A program made the position numbers and the translations under genes. Source: Flavobacteriales bacterium (GTDB lineage: Bacteria > Bacteroidota > Bacteroidia > Flavobacteriales_D > Parvicellaceae). From it: a stretch of 32,371 bases of DNA. This document shows positions 23,903-31,770 of the stretch, piece after piece. Numbering within the stretch: position 1 is the stretch's first letter; the number at the start of each line of letters is the position of its first letter. Under the pieces are notes generated by a model. That model ran no database searches. It was not told where the DNA came from and saw only the letters and a list, made by a program, of their open reading frames with translations. The DNA lies in NCBI GenBank assembly GCA_029243225.1, contig JAQWSL010000046.1:1-32371 (forward strand), written 5' to 3'.

Positions 23903-24498
23903 GGTTTGAACAATGTGTTTGTTCCATTTATAAATTCATATATGGAATCTTTTCCCATCTTTGATTTTGAGGAGGTGATGAAAATTTCAGGAAGTGTTTC
24001 CCAATTTTCAAGCATTGATGCTTTGTATTCTTCAATGTTTTTGTCTAATTCTTTGGGCTTTAATTTATCTGCTTTAGTAAAGCACATAACAAAGGGGATT
24101 CCCTTTATACCACAATACTCCATGAATTCTAAATCAATTTTTTGAGGTTTTATTCTGGAGTCAATTAAAACAAATACACACATTAAGTTTGTCCTATTCT
24201 CTAAAAATTTCATTGTAAAGTCAGCAAATTTAGCCCTACTTTTTTTTGAAACTTTAGCATATCCATATCCAGGTAAGTCAGCTAAGTAAAAGTTGTTGTT
24301 AATTATAAAATGATTTATAAGTTGAGTTTTTCCAGGTGTTCCCGATATTTTAGCTAACGATTTTCTTTGTGTTAGCATATTAATTAGTGATGATTTTCCA
24401 ACATTAGACCTTCCAATTAAAGCGTATTCTGGGAGTTTTGGGTTGGGGCATTTTTTCCAATCTGTGTTGCTTTCTATGAAATTTGCAGTTATTGACAT
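23899..24498 (-). CDS. engB: ribosome-biogenesis GTPase EngB (YihA/YsxC)
   Basis: This 199-residue GTPase is needed for late assembly of the large ribosomal subunit. G1 GRSNVGKSS lies at 29-37, G2 lies within the SGTPGKTQ segment, G3 DLPGYG at 74-79, G4 TKADK near 141-145 and G5-like TSSKS near the C-terminus. The length is normal for the family. It sits three bases after glsB and overlaps the glycosyltransferase start. Confidence 0.95.
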   Translation of the reverse strand: MSITANFIESNTDWKKCPNPKLPEYALIGRSNVGKSSLINMLTQRKSLAKISGTPGKTQLINHFIINNNFYLADLPGYGYAKVSKKSRAKFADFTMKFLENRTNLMCVFVLIDSRIKPQKIDLEFMEYCGIKGIPFVMCFTKADKLKPKELDKNIEEYKASMLENWETLPEIFITSSKSKMGKDSIYEFINGTNTLFKP

Positions 24499-24501
24499 TT
24501 C

Positions 24502-25425
24502 TTAAGAGTTAATGTAGCTGTTGATGTGTCTTTCTTTCTTTGCTTCAAAAATATCATTTATAGCAATTAAAATCCCAGTTTCTTCTACTTCTCCAAAGCT
24601 GTTGTTTAGAGATGTTCCAAAAGTTTTCATTGTTGAAGATAAGTTCATGTATGCTGATACTAAAGGGGGGATATTGACGCCTAAATCTCTTACTTTAAGT
24701 TGTAATAGTTTGAATGCATCGTTATAGTTTAAAGCTTGAATCTCGTCAATAAATGGTTTGATGTCTGTATGATAGCTTAAAGGGGTTATTGTTGAAATTA
24801 AATTATTGTTGTCGGGAAAGAAATGATACATGAAGCCTAAAATTAAATCTCTTGCTTCTTTATTGAAGTCTAAGTACATTGTTATTTTCCCAAAAAAGTA
24901 GTTGATTTTTGGTTCGTCTACAACAAGTGATCCTAGTCCATCCCATAAATTGTCTAAAGAAAAGATGCCTCTTCTGCTTCCTTGAGACGGTTGAAAGTTT
25001 GGTTGAACAAAAGATCGGCCAAGTTCTATTGTCTTGGGTAAGTAATCTTTTTCAAATTCATTTGAAAATTCAAACAATCCGTTTGTTGCTAAATTCAAAT
25101 TACAACTCAAAGCTTTCTCACATTTAATAAATCGATATCCACCGATTATTTCTTTTGACTCAGGAGCCCAAACAATTAATTGTTCATAGTATGCATTTTC
25201 ACGAATATCAAAACTGTCAAGGTCACAACTTTTTCCAGTTCCTCCACCAGCATTTCTAAAAGTAATTTCCCTTAATCTTCCAATTTCTCTTATTGTATTG
25301 GGGCTGTTGTGATGATTTAAGATGTAAATTTCATTATTTGCATTGTTTGTTTTTCTAACAAACCGTTTTTTAGTGAGTTCTTTTTCTAAAAGTTTAACGG
25401 GAATTGGAGCTATTATTTTTTCCAT
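24502..25425 (-). CDS. glsB: GNAT N-acyltransferase, GlsB/OlsB-like (glycine or ornithine lipid synthesis)
   Basis: The 307-residue protein matches the family often labelled hemolysin: REIGRLREITFRNAGGGTG, then the strand EIIGGYRFIKCEKA, and IELGRSFVQPNFQPS, the acyl-donor and catalytic region of OlsB-type enzymes. These attach a 3-hydroxy-fatty acid from acyl carrier protein to the amino group of an amino acid. It is followed by the normal C-terminal half with NLWDGLGSLVVDEPKINYF. The partner acyltransferase lies 5 bases upstream, as in Bacteroides glsB-glsA. Glycine versus ornithine as acceptor cannot be read from sequence; glycine is favoured by the phylum. Confidence 0.82.
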   Translation of the reverse strand: MEKIIAPIPVKLLEKELTKKRFVRKTNNANNEIYILNHHNSPNTIREIGRLREITFRNAGGGTGKSCDLDSFDIRENAYYEQLIVWAPESKEIIGGYRFIKCEKALSCNLNLATNGLFEFSNEFEKDYLPKTIELGRSFVQPNFQPSQGSRRGIFSLDNLWDGLGSLVVDEPKINYFFGKITMYLDFNKEARDLILGFMYHFFPDNNNLISTITPLSYHTDIKPFIDEIQALNYNDAFKLLQLKVRDLGVNIPPLVSAYMNLSSTMKTFGTSLNNSFGEVEETGILIAINDIFEAKKERHINSYINS

Positions 25426-25430
25426 AACAA

Positions 25431-26303
25431 TTAGTTTTTTTCTGAAAAGATGTTGTGCTCGTTATGCTTTAGAGTGTAAACGAATTTTTTTACTTTTTGA
25501 GCCCACTTTAGGTTATCTATTTTTTTGTTAAATGTGTGCCATGGTATTGGTTTGCCAAATTTAAAGATAATAGTGTTCCCTTTTTGTTTAAACATCTCAT
25601 CTGCTAAAAATAACATTTCAATATTAGCTTTTATGCCAATTTTTTTTCTCCAATAAGCAATGTTGTAAAATCGTTTTGAATTTTCTCCATTTACATATGC
25701 TGGAATAACATCCCTTTTGTGTTTTATTGATTTTGTAATGAAACTTTTTTTCCATTCTAAATCTTCTATTTTTTTATGTTGTTGCCTTCTGGAAACCATT
25801 CCGGCTGGAAATAATATAATGCACTTGTTAGATGCGTATAGATTGTCAATGTAGCTAAGATTGGTTCGAGAGTTTTTCCCGTGTTTGTTAATTGGGACAA
25901 ATATTGGCTTAAAGTTTTTTATTTGAAGTAAGATGTCGTTCACTAATATGTGAACATCACTTCTTACTTTTCCTACTTCATTTATTATTGCCACGCCATC
26001 AAGACCTCCAAGTGGATGATTTGCAACAATTATTATTCCGCCAGATTTAGGAATGTTGTGTTCTCCTATAGATTTTGTTTTAACGCCCATGTGGTCTAAC
26101 CCTTTTTTTGAAAAATCTAGACCTGTTTTGTCACTGTATGTATTGATTATTTCATTGAGCTCATCTTGATGAATTAGCTTTTTTAATTTTTTGAAAATAA
26201 AAGCAGGGATTATTTTGTAAAGCGAAGGGTTTTTGACGTTGAATGCTTTTTCAATGTCAATTAAGTTGGATTTGTCACTAATGGAAGAGTTTTTATTGTC
26301 CAT
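25431..26303 (-). CDS. glsA: lyso-lipid O-acyltransferase, GlsA/PlsC-like
   Basis: The 290-residue protein has the acyltransferase active-site segment IIVANHPLGGLDGVAII (catalytic His in NHPLGGLD, one residue longer than the usual H-x4-D). The later motif CIILFPAGMVSRR corresponds to the FPEGxRS block. It probably adds the second acyl chain to the hydroxyl of the N-acylated amino acid made by the GlsB-like enzyme downstream. It is the first gene of the minus-strand unit, with a promoter at 26318-26347. General PlsC activity cannot be excluded. Confidence 0.82.
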   Translation of the reverse strand: MDNKNSSISDKSNLIDIEKAFNVKNPSLYKIIPAFIFKKLKKLIHQDELNEIINTYSDKTGLDFSKKGLDHMGVKTKSIGEHNIPKSGGIIIVANHPLGGLDGVAIINEVGKVRSDVHILVNDILLQIKNFKPIFVPINKHGKNSRTNLSYIDNLYASNKCIILFPAGMVSRRQQHKKIEDLEWKKSFITKSIKHKRDVIPAYVNGENSKRFYNIAYWRKKIGIKANIEMLFLADEMFKQKGNTIIFKFGKPIPWHTFNKKIDNLKWAQKVKKFVYTLKHNEHNIFSEKN

Positions 26304-26317
26304 TTTTTATAAGCGTT

Positions 26318-26347
26318 CAAAGTTAAGGAAATTAACTTTAATTGAAA
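26318..26347 (-). promoter_or_regulatory. promoter of the glsA-glsB-engB unit
   Basis: On the minus strand, TAACTTTG (26325-26318) matches TAnnTTTG exactly. An 18-base spacer precedes it, and TTTC (26347-26344) differs from TTTG by one base. The leader would be under 15 bases. Confidence 0.5.
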
Positions 26348-26374
26348 TAAATGTTGATAATTATAATTTAATCT

Positions 26375-26388
26375 CCACATTTTCCCAC
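26375..26388 (-). promoter_or_regulatory. inverted copy of the MraZ-box segment
   Basis: CCACATTTTCCCAC is the exact reverse complement of 26493-26506. On the minus strand it reads GTGGGAAAATGTGG, giving one TGGG box and, ten bases on, a degenerate TGGA. The two copies face each other across about 104 bases in the gap between glsA and mraZ. Confidence 0.5.
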
Positions 26389-26472
26389 AGTTATTTTGAT
26401 ATAATTTTTTACCTGTTATTTGTTCTATTTTCTATTTTTATGCAACAAAAATTAACTATATACCGTTGAAAG

Positions 26473-26481
26473 TTATCCACA
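26473..26481 (+). promoter_or_regulatory. DnaA-box consensus
   Basis: TTATCCACA matches the consensus DnaA box exactly. On the other strand 26510-26502 reads TTACCCACA, one mismatch from consensus. The two lie just upstream of mraZ. A single exact nine-base match in AT-rich DNA can arise by chance, so binding is uncertain. Confidence 0.4.
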
Positions 26482-26493
26482 TTTATTAAAAAG

Positions 26494-26507
26494 TGGGAAA
26501 ATGTGGG
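26494..26507 (+). promoter_or_regulatory. MraZ box pair upstream of mraZ
   Basis: TGGG at 26494-26497 and again at 26504-26507 are ten bases apart, the period of the TGGGN-N5 repeats that MraZ binds in other bacteria. The pair lies 44-57 bases before the mraZ ATG, as expected for autoregulation of the dcw cluster. Confidence 0.6.
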
Positions 26508-26550
26508 TAATTTTTTTTAGCTTTACATCTGATAACGATAGAGTTTAATT

Positions 26551-27012
26551 ATGACTGGTTTTATTGGTGAATATCATTGCAAGATTGATTCAAAAGGAAG
26601 ATTGATGCTTCCTTCTGAACTGAGAAAGCAATTGGATCCATTAGACCAGGAGCAATTTGTGATTTCTAGAGGTGTTGATGAGTGTTTGTCTATGTATACG
26701 ATGTCCGAATGGGCTGTTGTTGTGGGTAAACTCAGAGACTTAAATCGGTTTAAGGTAAAGGATAGAAAATTTGCCCGAATGTTTCAGAAGGGAGCGACTA
26801 AAGTTCCTGTAGATTCAAGTAGCAGAATTCTTTTGCCTAAAAGTCTTTTAGGTTGGGCGGGTATTCAGAAGGAAATCGTAATTGTAGCAAATGTCGACTT
26901 ATGGGAAGTTTGGGACAAGTCAAAGTATGATGCTTTGATGAGTGAGAACTGGGATGGGTTTGATGATTTAGCTGCGGATGTTATGGGTGGATCTTCTGAA
27001 AATGATCGATAA
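26551..27012 (+). CDS. mraZ: transcriptional regulator MraZ
   Basis: The 153-residue protein has two SpoVT-AbrB-like swapped-hairpin domains: FIGEYHCKIDSKGRLMLPSELR (residues 4-25) and TKVPVDSSSRILLPKSLLGW (about 81-100). MraZ forms rings and represses its own dcw operon by binding TGGG repeats; such a pair is present at 26494-26507. It is the first gene of the division/cell-wall cluster, and its 3' end overlaps rsmH by 11 bases. Confidence 0.95.
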   Translation: MTGFIGEYHCKIDSKGRLMLPSELRKQLDPLDQEQFVISRGVDECLSMYTMSEWAVVVGKLRDLNRFKVKDRKFARMFQKGATKVPVDSSSRILLPKSLLGWAGIQKEIVIVANVDLWEVWDKSKYDALMSENWDGFDDLAADVMGGSSENDR

Positions 27013-27925
27013 CGGTTATCACATACCAGTTCTTTTACATGCTGCTGTAGATGGTTTAGTGTTGAATCCAAATGGAATTTATGTTGATGTAACTTTTGGT
27101 GGTGGAGGGCATTCAAGAGAAATCTTGTCTAGGCTTGAAAAAGAGGGTTGTTTGATTGGTTTTGATCAAGATGCCGATGCTAATAACAACAAGTTAGATG
27201 ATGATCGTTTTACATTGATTGGTCAAAACTTTAAATTTTTGCAAAATAATTTAAAATTAATGAAGCTTAATCCAGTCGATGGGATATTAGCCGATCTAGG
27301 CGTTTCTTCTCATCAATTTGATTCTGCTGAAAGAGGTTTTTCTTTTCGATTTAATTCTCTATTAGATATGAGAATGGATAAGAGTGTTGATTTAGATGCG
27401 ATTACCGTTCTAAATGAATATTCTGAGCAGCAAATTGCTGCTGTTTTTTGGGATTATGGAGAGTTGAGAGAGAGTCGAAGAATTGCAAGAAGAATAATTG
27501 AGCTAAGGAAAACCGAACAGATTAATAATTCAAAACAGATTATAGGTTTGGTGAGGGGTCTTGTTCCTAGGCAAAAAGAAAATCAATTTTTAGCTAGAAT
27601 ATTTCAGGCAATTAGAATTGAAGTTAATCAGGAGATGGAGGTTCTGAAATCTATGCTTAATCAAACTGTTGAGATGTTGAAACCTGGAGGTCGATTAGTG
27701 GTGATTACCTATCATTCTTTGGAAGATAGAATGGTTAAAAGATTTTTCAAGTCAGGAAATGTGAAAGGAGTAATTGAAAAAGACATTTATGGTAATTCAA
27801 ATTGTCCTTTTAAAGAGATAAATAGAAAACCAATTCTACCAGCAAGTGAAGAAATAGAAGAAAATAATCGTGCGAGAAGTGCAAAATTAAGAATAGCTGA
27901 ACGAAAAATAGAAAAACAACAGTGA
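27002..27925 (+). CDS. rsmH: 16S rRNA (cytosine-1402-N4)-methyltransferase
   Basis: The 307-residue protein begins YHIPVLLHAAVDGL and then has the SAM-binding segment DVTFGGGGHSREIL. The family motifs ILADLGVSSHQFD, GFSFRFNSLLDMRMD and VITYHSLEDRMVKRFF follow. It methylates C1402 of 16S rRNA in the decoding centre. An ATG at 26978 is also in frame, but ATG 27002 gives the usual short N-terminus. It overlaps mraZ by 11 bases, and its stop overlaps the ftsL start (GTGA). Confidence 0.95.
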   Translation: MIDNGYHIPVLLHAAVDGLVLNPNGIYVDVTFGGGGHSREILSRLEKEGCLIGFDQDADANNNKLDDDRFTLIGQNFKFLQNNLKLMKLNPVDGILADLGVSSHQFDSAERGFSFRFNSLLDMRMDKSVDLDAITVLNEYSEQQIAAVFWDYGELRESRRIARRIIELRKTEQINNSKQIIGLVRGLVPRQKENQFLARIFQAIRIEVNQEMEVLKSMLNQTVEMLKPGGRLVVITYHSLEDRMVKRFFKSGNVKGVIEKDIYGNSNCPFKEINRKPILPASEEIEENNRARSAKLRIAERKIEKQQ

Positions 27926-28233
27926 ATCCATTTAAAGAAATTATATCAGGTGAGCTTTTACAAAGAGGAAGAGTTATGAAGAATCTCCCCTTTTTATTAT
28001 ATCTGACATTTTTGATGCTTCTCTACATAGGATATGGATACTATGTTGATAATTCAGTTAGAAGAATAAATGATCTTAACGAAAAAGGTGAGGAGTTGTA
28101 TTCAGAGTTGCAGTCTGTATTAGAGTTGTATGATCAGGAGAGTTTGCAAAGTAAAATTGCAGAAAAAACATCAAAATGGGGTGTTTATGAATCAAAAGAT
28201 CCTCCAAAAAAAATTGAATTGAGCTATGAGTAG
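27922..28233 (+). CDS. ftsL: FtsL-like division protein
   Basis: This 103-residue bitopic membrane protein has a short cytoplasmic N-terminus, one membrane helix (about 23-41, LPFLLYLTFLMLLYIGYGYY) and a periplasmic coiled-coil-like stretch (NDLNEKGEELYSELQSVLELYDQESLQ). Topology, size and position between rsmH and ftsI match FtsL, part of the FtsQLB complex that activates septal synthesis. The sequence itself is poorly conserved. The start is GTG overlapping the rsmH stop, and the 3' end overlaps ftsI by 8 bases. Confidence 0.82.
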   Translation: MNPFKEIISGELLQRGRVMKNLPFLLYLTFLMLLYIGYGYYVDNSVRRINDLNEKGEELYSELQSVLELYDQESLQSKIAEKTSKWGVYESKDPPKKIELSYE

Positions 28234-30307
28234 TAGGGAGTCCATAGTGAGAGTTTATTTGATCTATATTTTGATCTTGGTGTTTGCTCTATTTGTTATT
28301 GTAAAGATAGTTTCAATACAATTTTTTAATGGAGGAGAGCTTGTGGAGCAAGCAGAAAAACAGACCTATAAGCTGAAGAAGGTTAAGGCACCTAGAGGAA
28401 ATATTTTTGCAGATAACGATCAAAAAACATCTCTAGCTCTTTCGGTTCCTAGATATGAAATTCGCATGGATTTAATTACAGTAAAAGAGAGCGTTTTTGA
28501 TGAGAGAATTCATGAATTAGCTGATAGTTTATCAGCAATGTTTAATCATAAATCTAAAAACAGCTGGTTAAATGATTTGATAGCTCAACGAGATAAGAAA
28601 AATAGATATTATTTAATAAATAAATCCATTAGAAACGATGAGTTAAAAAGGTTAGAGAAATTCCCAATTTTTAATTTAGGTCAATACTCTGGGGGTTTAA
28701 TTGTTTTAAAGGAAAACAAAAGAGTTAAACCATATAATAAACTTGCAGCAAGAACAATTGGATATGTAAGAGAGGGTCAGGGAAAATATGTGGGCATTGA
28801 GGGTGCTTTTAATGATGAGTTAAAGGGCAGAGATGGAGAAATGCTAATGCAACGAATAAGAGGAAATGATTGGAAGCCAATTAAAAGTGAGTTTTCCAAA
28901 GAGCCTATTCCTGGTTGCGATATTTACTCAACTATTGATGTAAATATTCAAGATGTAGCTGAAGCAGCTTTGATGAAACAATTAAAGAATCAAAAAGCTC
29001 TTAGGGGATGTGTTGTTCTAATGGAAGTTGAGACAGGTTACATTAAAGCCATCGCAAATCTAACCCAGGATTCTGATAAGATAGAATATAATGAGAGTCT
29101 TAATCATGCGGTTGGGCTAGCTTCAGAGCCTGGGTCCACTTTTAAGTTGGCTTCGTTAATGGTTGCTTTAGATGATGAGAAAATTAAAATAACTGATAGT
29201 GTTTTAATGAATGGTACTTATCAGTTTTACAAAAAATTTAGTTTAACTGATGGGAATAAGGTGTATGGTAAAAATACTATTCAAGCTGCATTTGAAAAAT
29301 CATCTAATATTATTAGTAAAATAATAGATGATAATTATAAAGAAAACCCTCAACAATTTATTGATGGGCTTAAAAAAATAGGTTTAGACAAGAAGCTTGG
29401 ATTACCAATTATTGGTGAGGGTGTTCCATATATTAAAGATGTTGATGACCCTCTATTCTCGGGAATATCTCTTCCTTGGATGTCTATTGGTTACGAAGTT
29501 AAAATTACTCCTCTACAAACATTAGCATTTTACAATGCTGTCGCAAATAATGGTGTTATGGTGAAGCCACAGTTTGTAAAAGAAATTAGGTTTGGAAATG
29601 AAGTAAAATCAACATTTGAAAAAGAAATTATAAATCCAAAAATTTGTAAAAGCTCCACTTTAAAAGATGTTCAAATCATGCTAAAAGGAGTGGTTGAAAG
29701 AGGGACAGCTAAAAACATAAAGGCAAGAGGCTTTGATATTGCTGGAAAGACTGGAACTTCCAAGATAGCAATAAACTCTAAAGGTTATGGGTCTAAATAT
29801 CAGGCATCTTTTTGTGGCTATTTCCCAGCAGACAATCCTATGTATTCATGCATAGTGGTAATTCAAGGTCCAACAACAAATATCTATGGCTCTATCGTAT
29901 CGGGAACTGTTTTTAAAGAAATAGCAGACAAAGTATATGCTTTAGGTAACATGGAAAACAAGGAGTTGCAAATGGAGGATTTGTATTATCCATTCTCTAA
30001 ACATGGCAATAAGAAAGATTTCGTTTTTGCAAGTTCCAAAATGAAAATACCATTGAAAAAAGAATCGGGCGTTGGAAAGTGGATACATACAATTGCAAAT
30101 CAAGATGGTGTAAATGTTAAAAATAAAAGAGTTGTGAATGACAAGATTCCAAATGTTATTGGAATGGGGCTAAATGATGCTCTTTTTTTATTAGAAGATC
30201 ATGGTTTACAGGTTAAGGTTTCTGGTAGTGGTTTTGTAAGAAATCAATCAATAAACCCCGGTCAAACAATTATAAAAGGACAATTAATAACAATTGATTT
30301 AAGCTAA
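28226..30307 (+). CDS. ftsI: division penicillin-binding protein (FtsI/PBP3 type) with PASTA domain
   Basis: The 693-residue class B transpeptidase has a membrane anchor at about 9-31, then the PBP dimerisation domain (KAPRGNIFAD). The catalytic domain has the active-site S304-T-F-K307, S359-S-N361 and K508-T-G-T-S. A single PASTA domain ends the protein (about 635-693: IPNVIGMGLNDALFLLEDHG). It cross-links septal peptidoglycan. The C-terminal PASTA is usual for Bacteroidota FtsI. It shares one base with murE (TAATG). Confidence 0.95.
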   Translation: MSSRESIVRVYLIYILILVFALFVIVKIVSIQFFNGGELVEQAEKQTYKLKKVKAPRGNIFADNDQKTSLALSVPRYEIRMDLITVKESVFDERIHELADSLSAMFNHKSKNSWLNDLIAQRDKKNRYYLINKSIRNDELKRLEKFPIFNLGQYSGGLIVLKENKRVKPYNKLAARTIGYVREGQGKYVGIEGAFNDELKGRDGEMLMQRIRGNDWKPIKSEFSKEPIPGCDIYSTIDVNIQDVAEAALMKQLKNQKALRGCVVLMEVETGYIKAIANLTQDSDKIEYNESLNHAVGLASEPGSTFKLASLMVALDDEKIKITDSVLMNGTYQFYKKFSLTDGNKVYGKNTIQAAFEKSSNIISKIIDDNYKENPQQFIDGLKKIGLDKKLGLPIIGEGVPYIKDVDDPLFSGISLPWMSIGYEVKITPLQTLAFYNAVANNGVMVKPQFVKEIRFGNEVKSTFEKEIINPKICKSSTLKDVQIMLKGVVERGTAKNIKARGFDIAGKTGTSKIAINSKGYGSKYQASFCGYFPADNPMYSCIVVIQGPTTNIYGSIVSGTVFKEIADKVYALGNMENKELQMEDLYYPFSKHGNKKDFVFASSKMKIPLKKESGVGKWIHTIANQDGVNVKNKRVVNDKIPNVIGMGLNDALFLLEDHGLQVKVSGSGFVRNQSINPGQTIIKGQLITIDLS

Positions 30308-31770
30308 TGAAGTTATTGAAAGATATTATATATGGTGTAAATATGTTAGAGCTTAAGGGTTCAACAAACATAGCTATAGAATATCTAGCTTACGATTCAA
30401 GAAAGGTCGGAAAGTTCACCCTTTTTGTTGCAGTTAAGGGCACACAAGTCGATGGTCACGATTATATAGAGTCAGCAATTTCTAGTGGTGCTGTATGTAT
30501 ATTATGTCAGCAAATGCCCAAAAAAATTCACGAAGAAATTACTTATGTTTTGGTTGATGATGCTTCGAAATCTTTAGGCCTTATAGCATCAAATTTCTAC
30601 AATTCACCATCAGATAAGTTGAAACTTGTTGGTGTGACTGGAACTAATGGTAAAACAACATCAGTTACACTACTTTACAATTTGTTCAGGCTAATGGGCT
30701 ATAAAGTTGGTTTGATTTCAACTGTTGTCAATAAGGTTCATAACGAAATAGTTCCTTCAACACACACAACGCCAAGTTCGTTAGAGTTAAACGAGCTTCT
30801 AGAAAGAATGGTTCAAAAGGGTTGTCAATTTGCATTTATGGAAGTGAGTTCGCATGCTGTTGATCAACATAGAATTGCAGGGGTGAATTTTGAAGGTGCT
30901 GTTTTCACTAATATTACAAGGGACCACTTAGATTACCATCAAACATTCGATAATTATATAGCCGCAAAAAAATCATTTTTTGATCAGCTTGGTTCCAATT
31001 CTTTTGCACTCTTTAATGTAGACCAAAAGCACGGAGAAACAATGGTGTTAAATACTGCTGCTAAAGTGTTTTCTTATGGCATGAATTCAGTATGTGATTA
31101 TAAAGTTAAAATTTTAGAAAACAGATTTGATGGAATGACTTTAGATTTAGATAACACTGAAGTTCATACAAAATTAATTGGTGATTTTAATGCTTATAAT
31201 TTATTAGCAGCCTATGCTGTTGGCAGGCTTCTTTCTCAGGAAAAAATAGATGTTCTAACAACTCTTAGTGGATTATCTGCCCCAGAGGGTAGGTTTCAGC
31301 ATGTTGCTTCAGAGTCTAAAATCACTTCAATTATAGATTATGCTCATACTCCAGATGCATTACAGAATGTTCTTAAAACAATTCAAAAAATCCGAGTAGG
31401 AAATGAGATGGTAATTACGATTGTGGGTTGTGGTGGAGATAGGGATAAGGGGAAGCGTTCAATGATGGCGGAAATAGCATGTGAACTGAGTGACCAAGTT
31501 ATTTTCACTTCTGATAATCCAAGGTCAGAAAACCCAGAAGACATAATACGAGATATGGAAAAAGGGGTGCCTAGTGAAGGCCTTAAAAAAACACTTTCAA
31601 TTGTAAATAGAAAGGAAGCTATTAAAACAGCATGTAGTATGGCTCATAGTGGAGACATTCTTTTAATTGCTGGTAAAGGACATGAGAAATATCAAGAAAT
31701 CAAAGGAGAGATTATTCCTTTTGATGATTTAGAGGTAGTAATAGAAACTTTAAAAATTATGAATAAATAA
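30307..31770 (+). CDS. murE: UDP-MurNAc-tripeptide synthetase, meso-diaminopimelate-adding
   Basis: This 487-residue Mur ligase has the ATP loop VTGTNGKTT (110-118). The carbamylated-Lys region lies around YIAAKKSFFDQL, preceded by TNITRDHLDYH. The D403-N-P-R406 motif in TSDNPRSENPEDI recognises meso-diaminopimelate rather than lysine. It adds the third residue of the peptidoglycan stem. It is coupled by one-base overlaps to ftsI upstream and mraY downstream. Confidence 0.95.
   Translation: MKLLKDIIYGVNMLELKGSTNIAIEYLAYDSRKVGKFTLFVAVKGTQVDGHDYIESAISSGAVCILCQQMPKKIHEEITYVLVDDASKSLGLIASNFYNSPSDKLKLVGVTGTNGKTTSVTLLYNLFRLMGYKVGLISTVVNKVHNEIVPSTHTTPSSLELNELLERMVQKGCQFAFMEVSSHAVDQHRIAGVNFEGAVFTNITRDHLDYHQTFDNYIAAKKSFFDQLGSNSFALFNVDQKHGETMVLNTAAKVFSYGMNSVCDYKVKILENRFDGMTLDLDNTEVHTKLIGDFNAYNLLAAYAVGRLLSQEKIDVLTTLSGLSAPEGRFQHVASESKITSIIDYAHTPDALQNVLKTIQKIRVGNEMVITIVGCGGDRDKGKRSMMAEIACELSDQVIFTSDNPRSENPEDIIRDMEKGVPSEGLKKTLSIVNRKEAIKTACSMAHSGDILLIAGKGHEKYQEIKGEIIPFDDLEVVIETLKIMNK

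Noticed and set aside
26304-26550. Replication origin between glsA and mraZ
   Set aside because: Only one exact DnaA box and one near match are present, with no cluster of boxes, no clear unwinding repeats and no dnaA, gidA or parAB nearby. Kept only as a regulatory observation.
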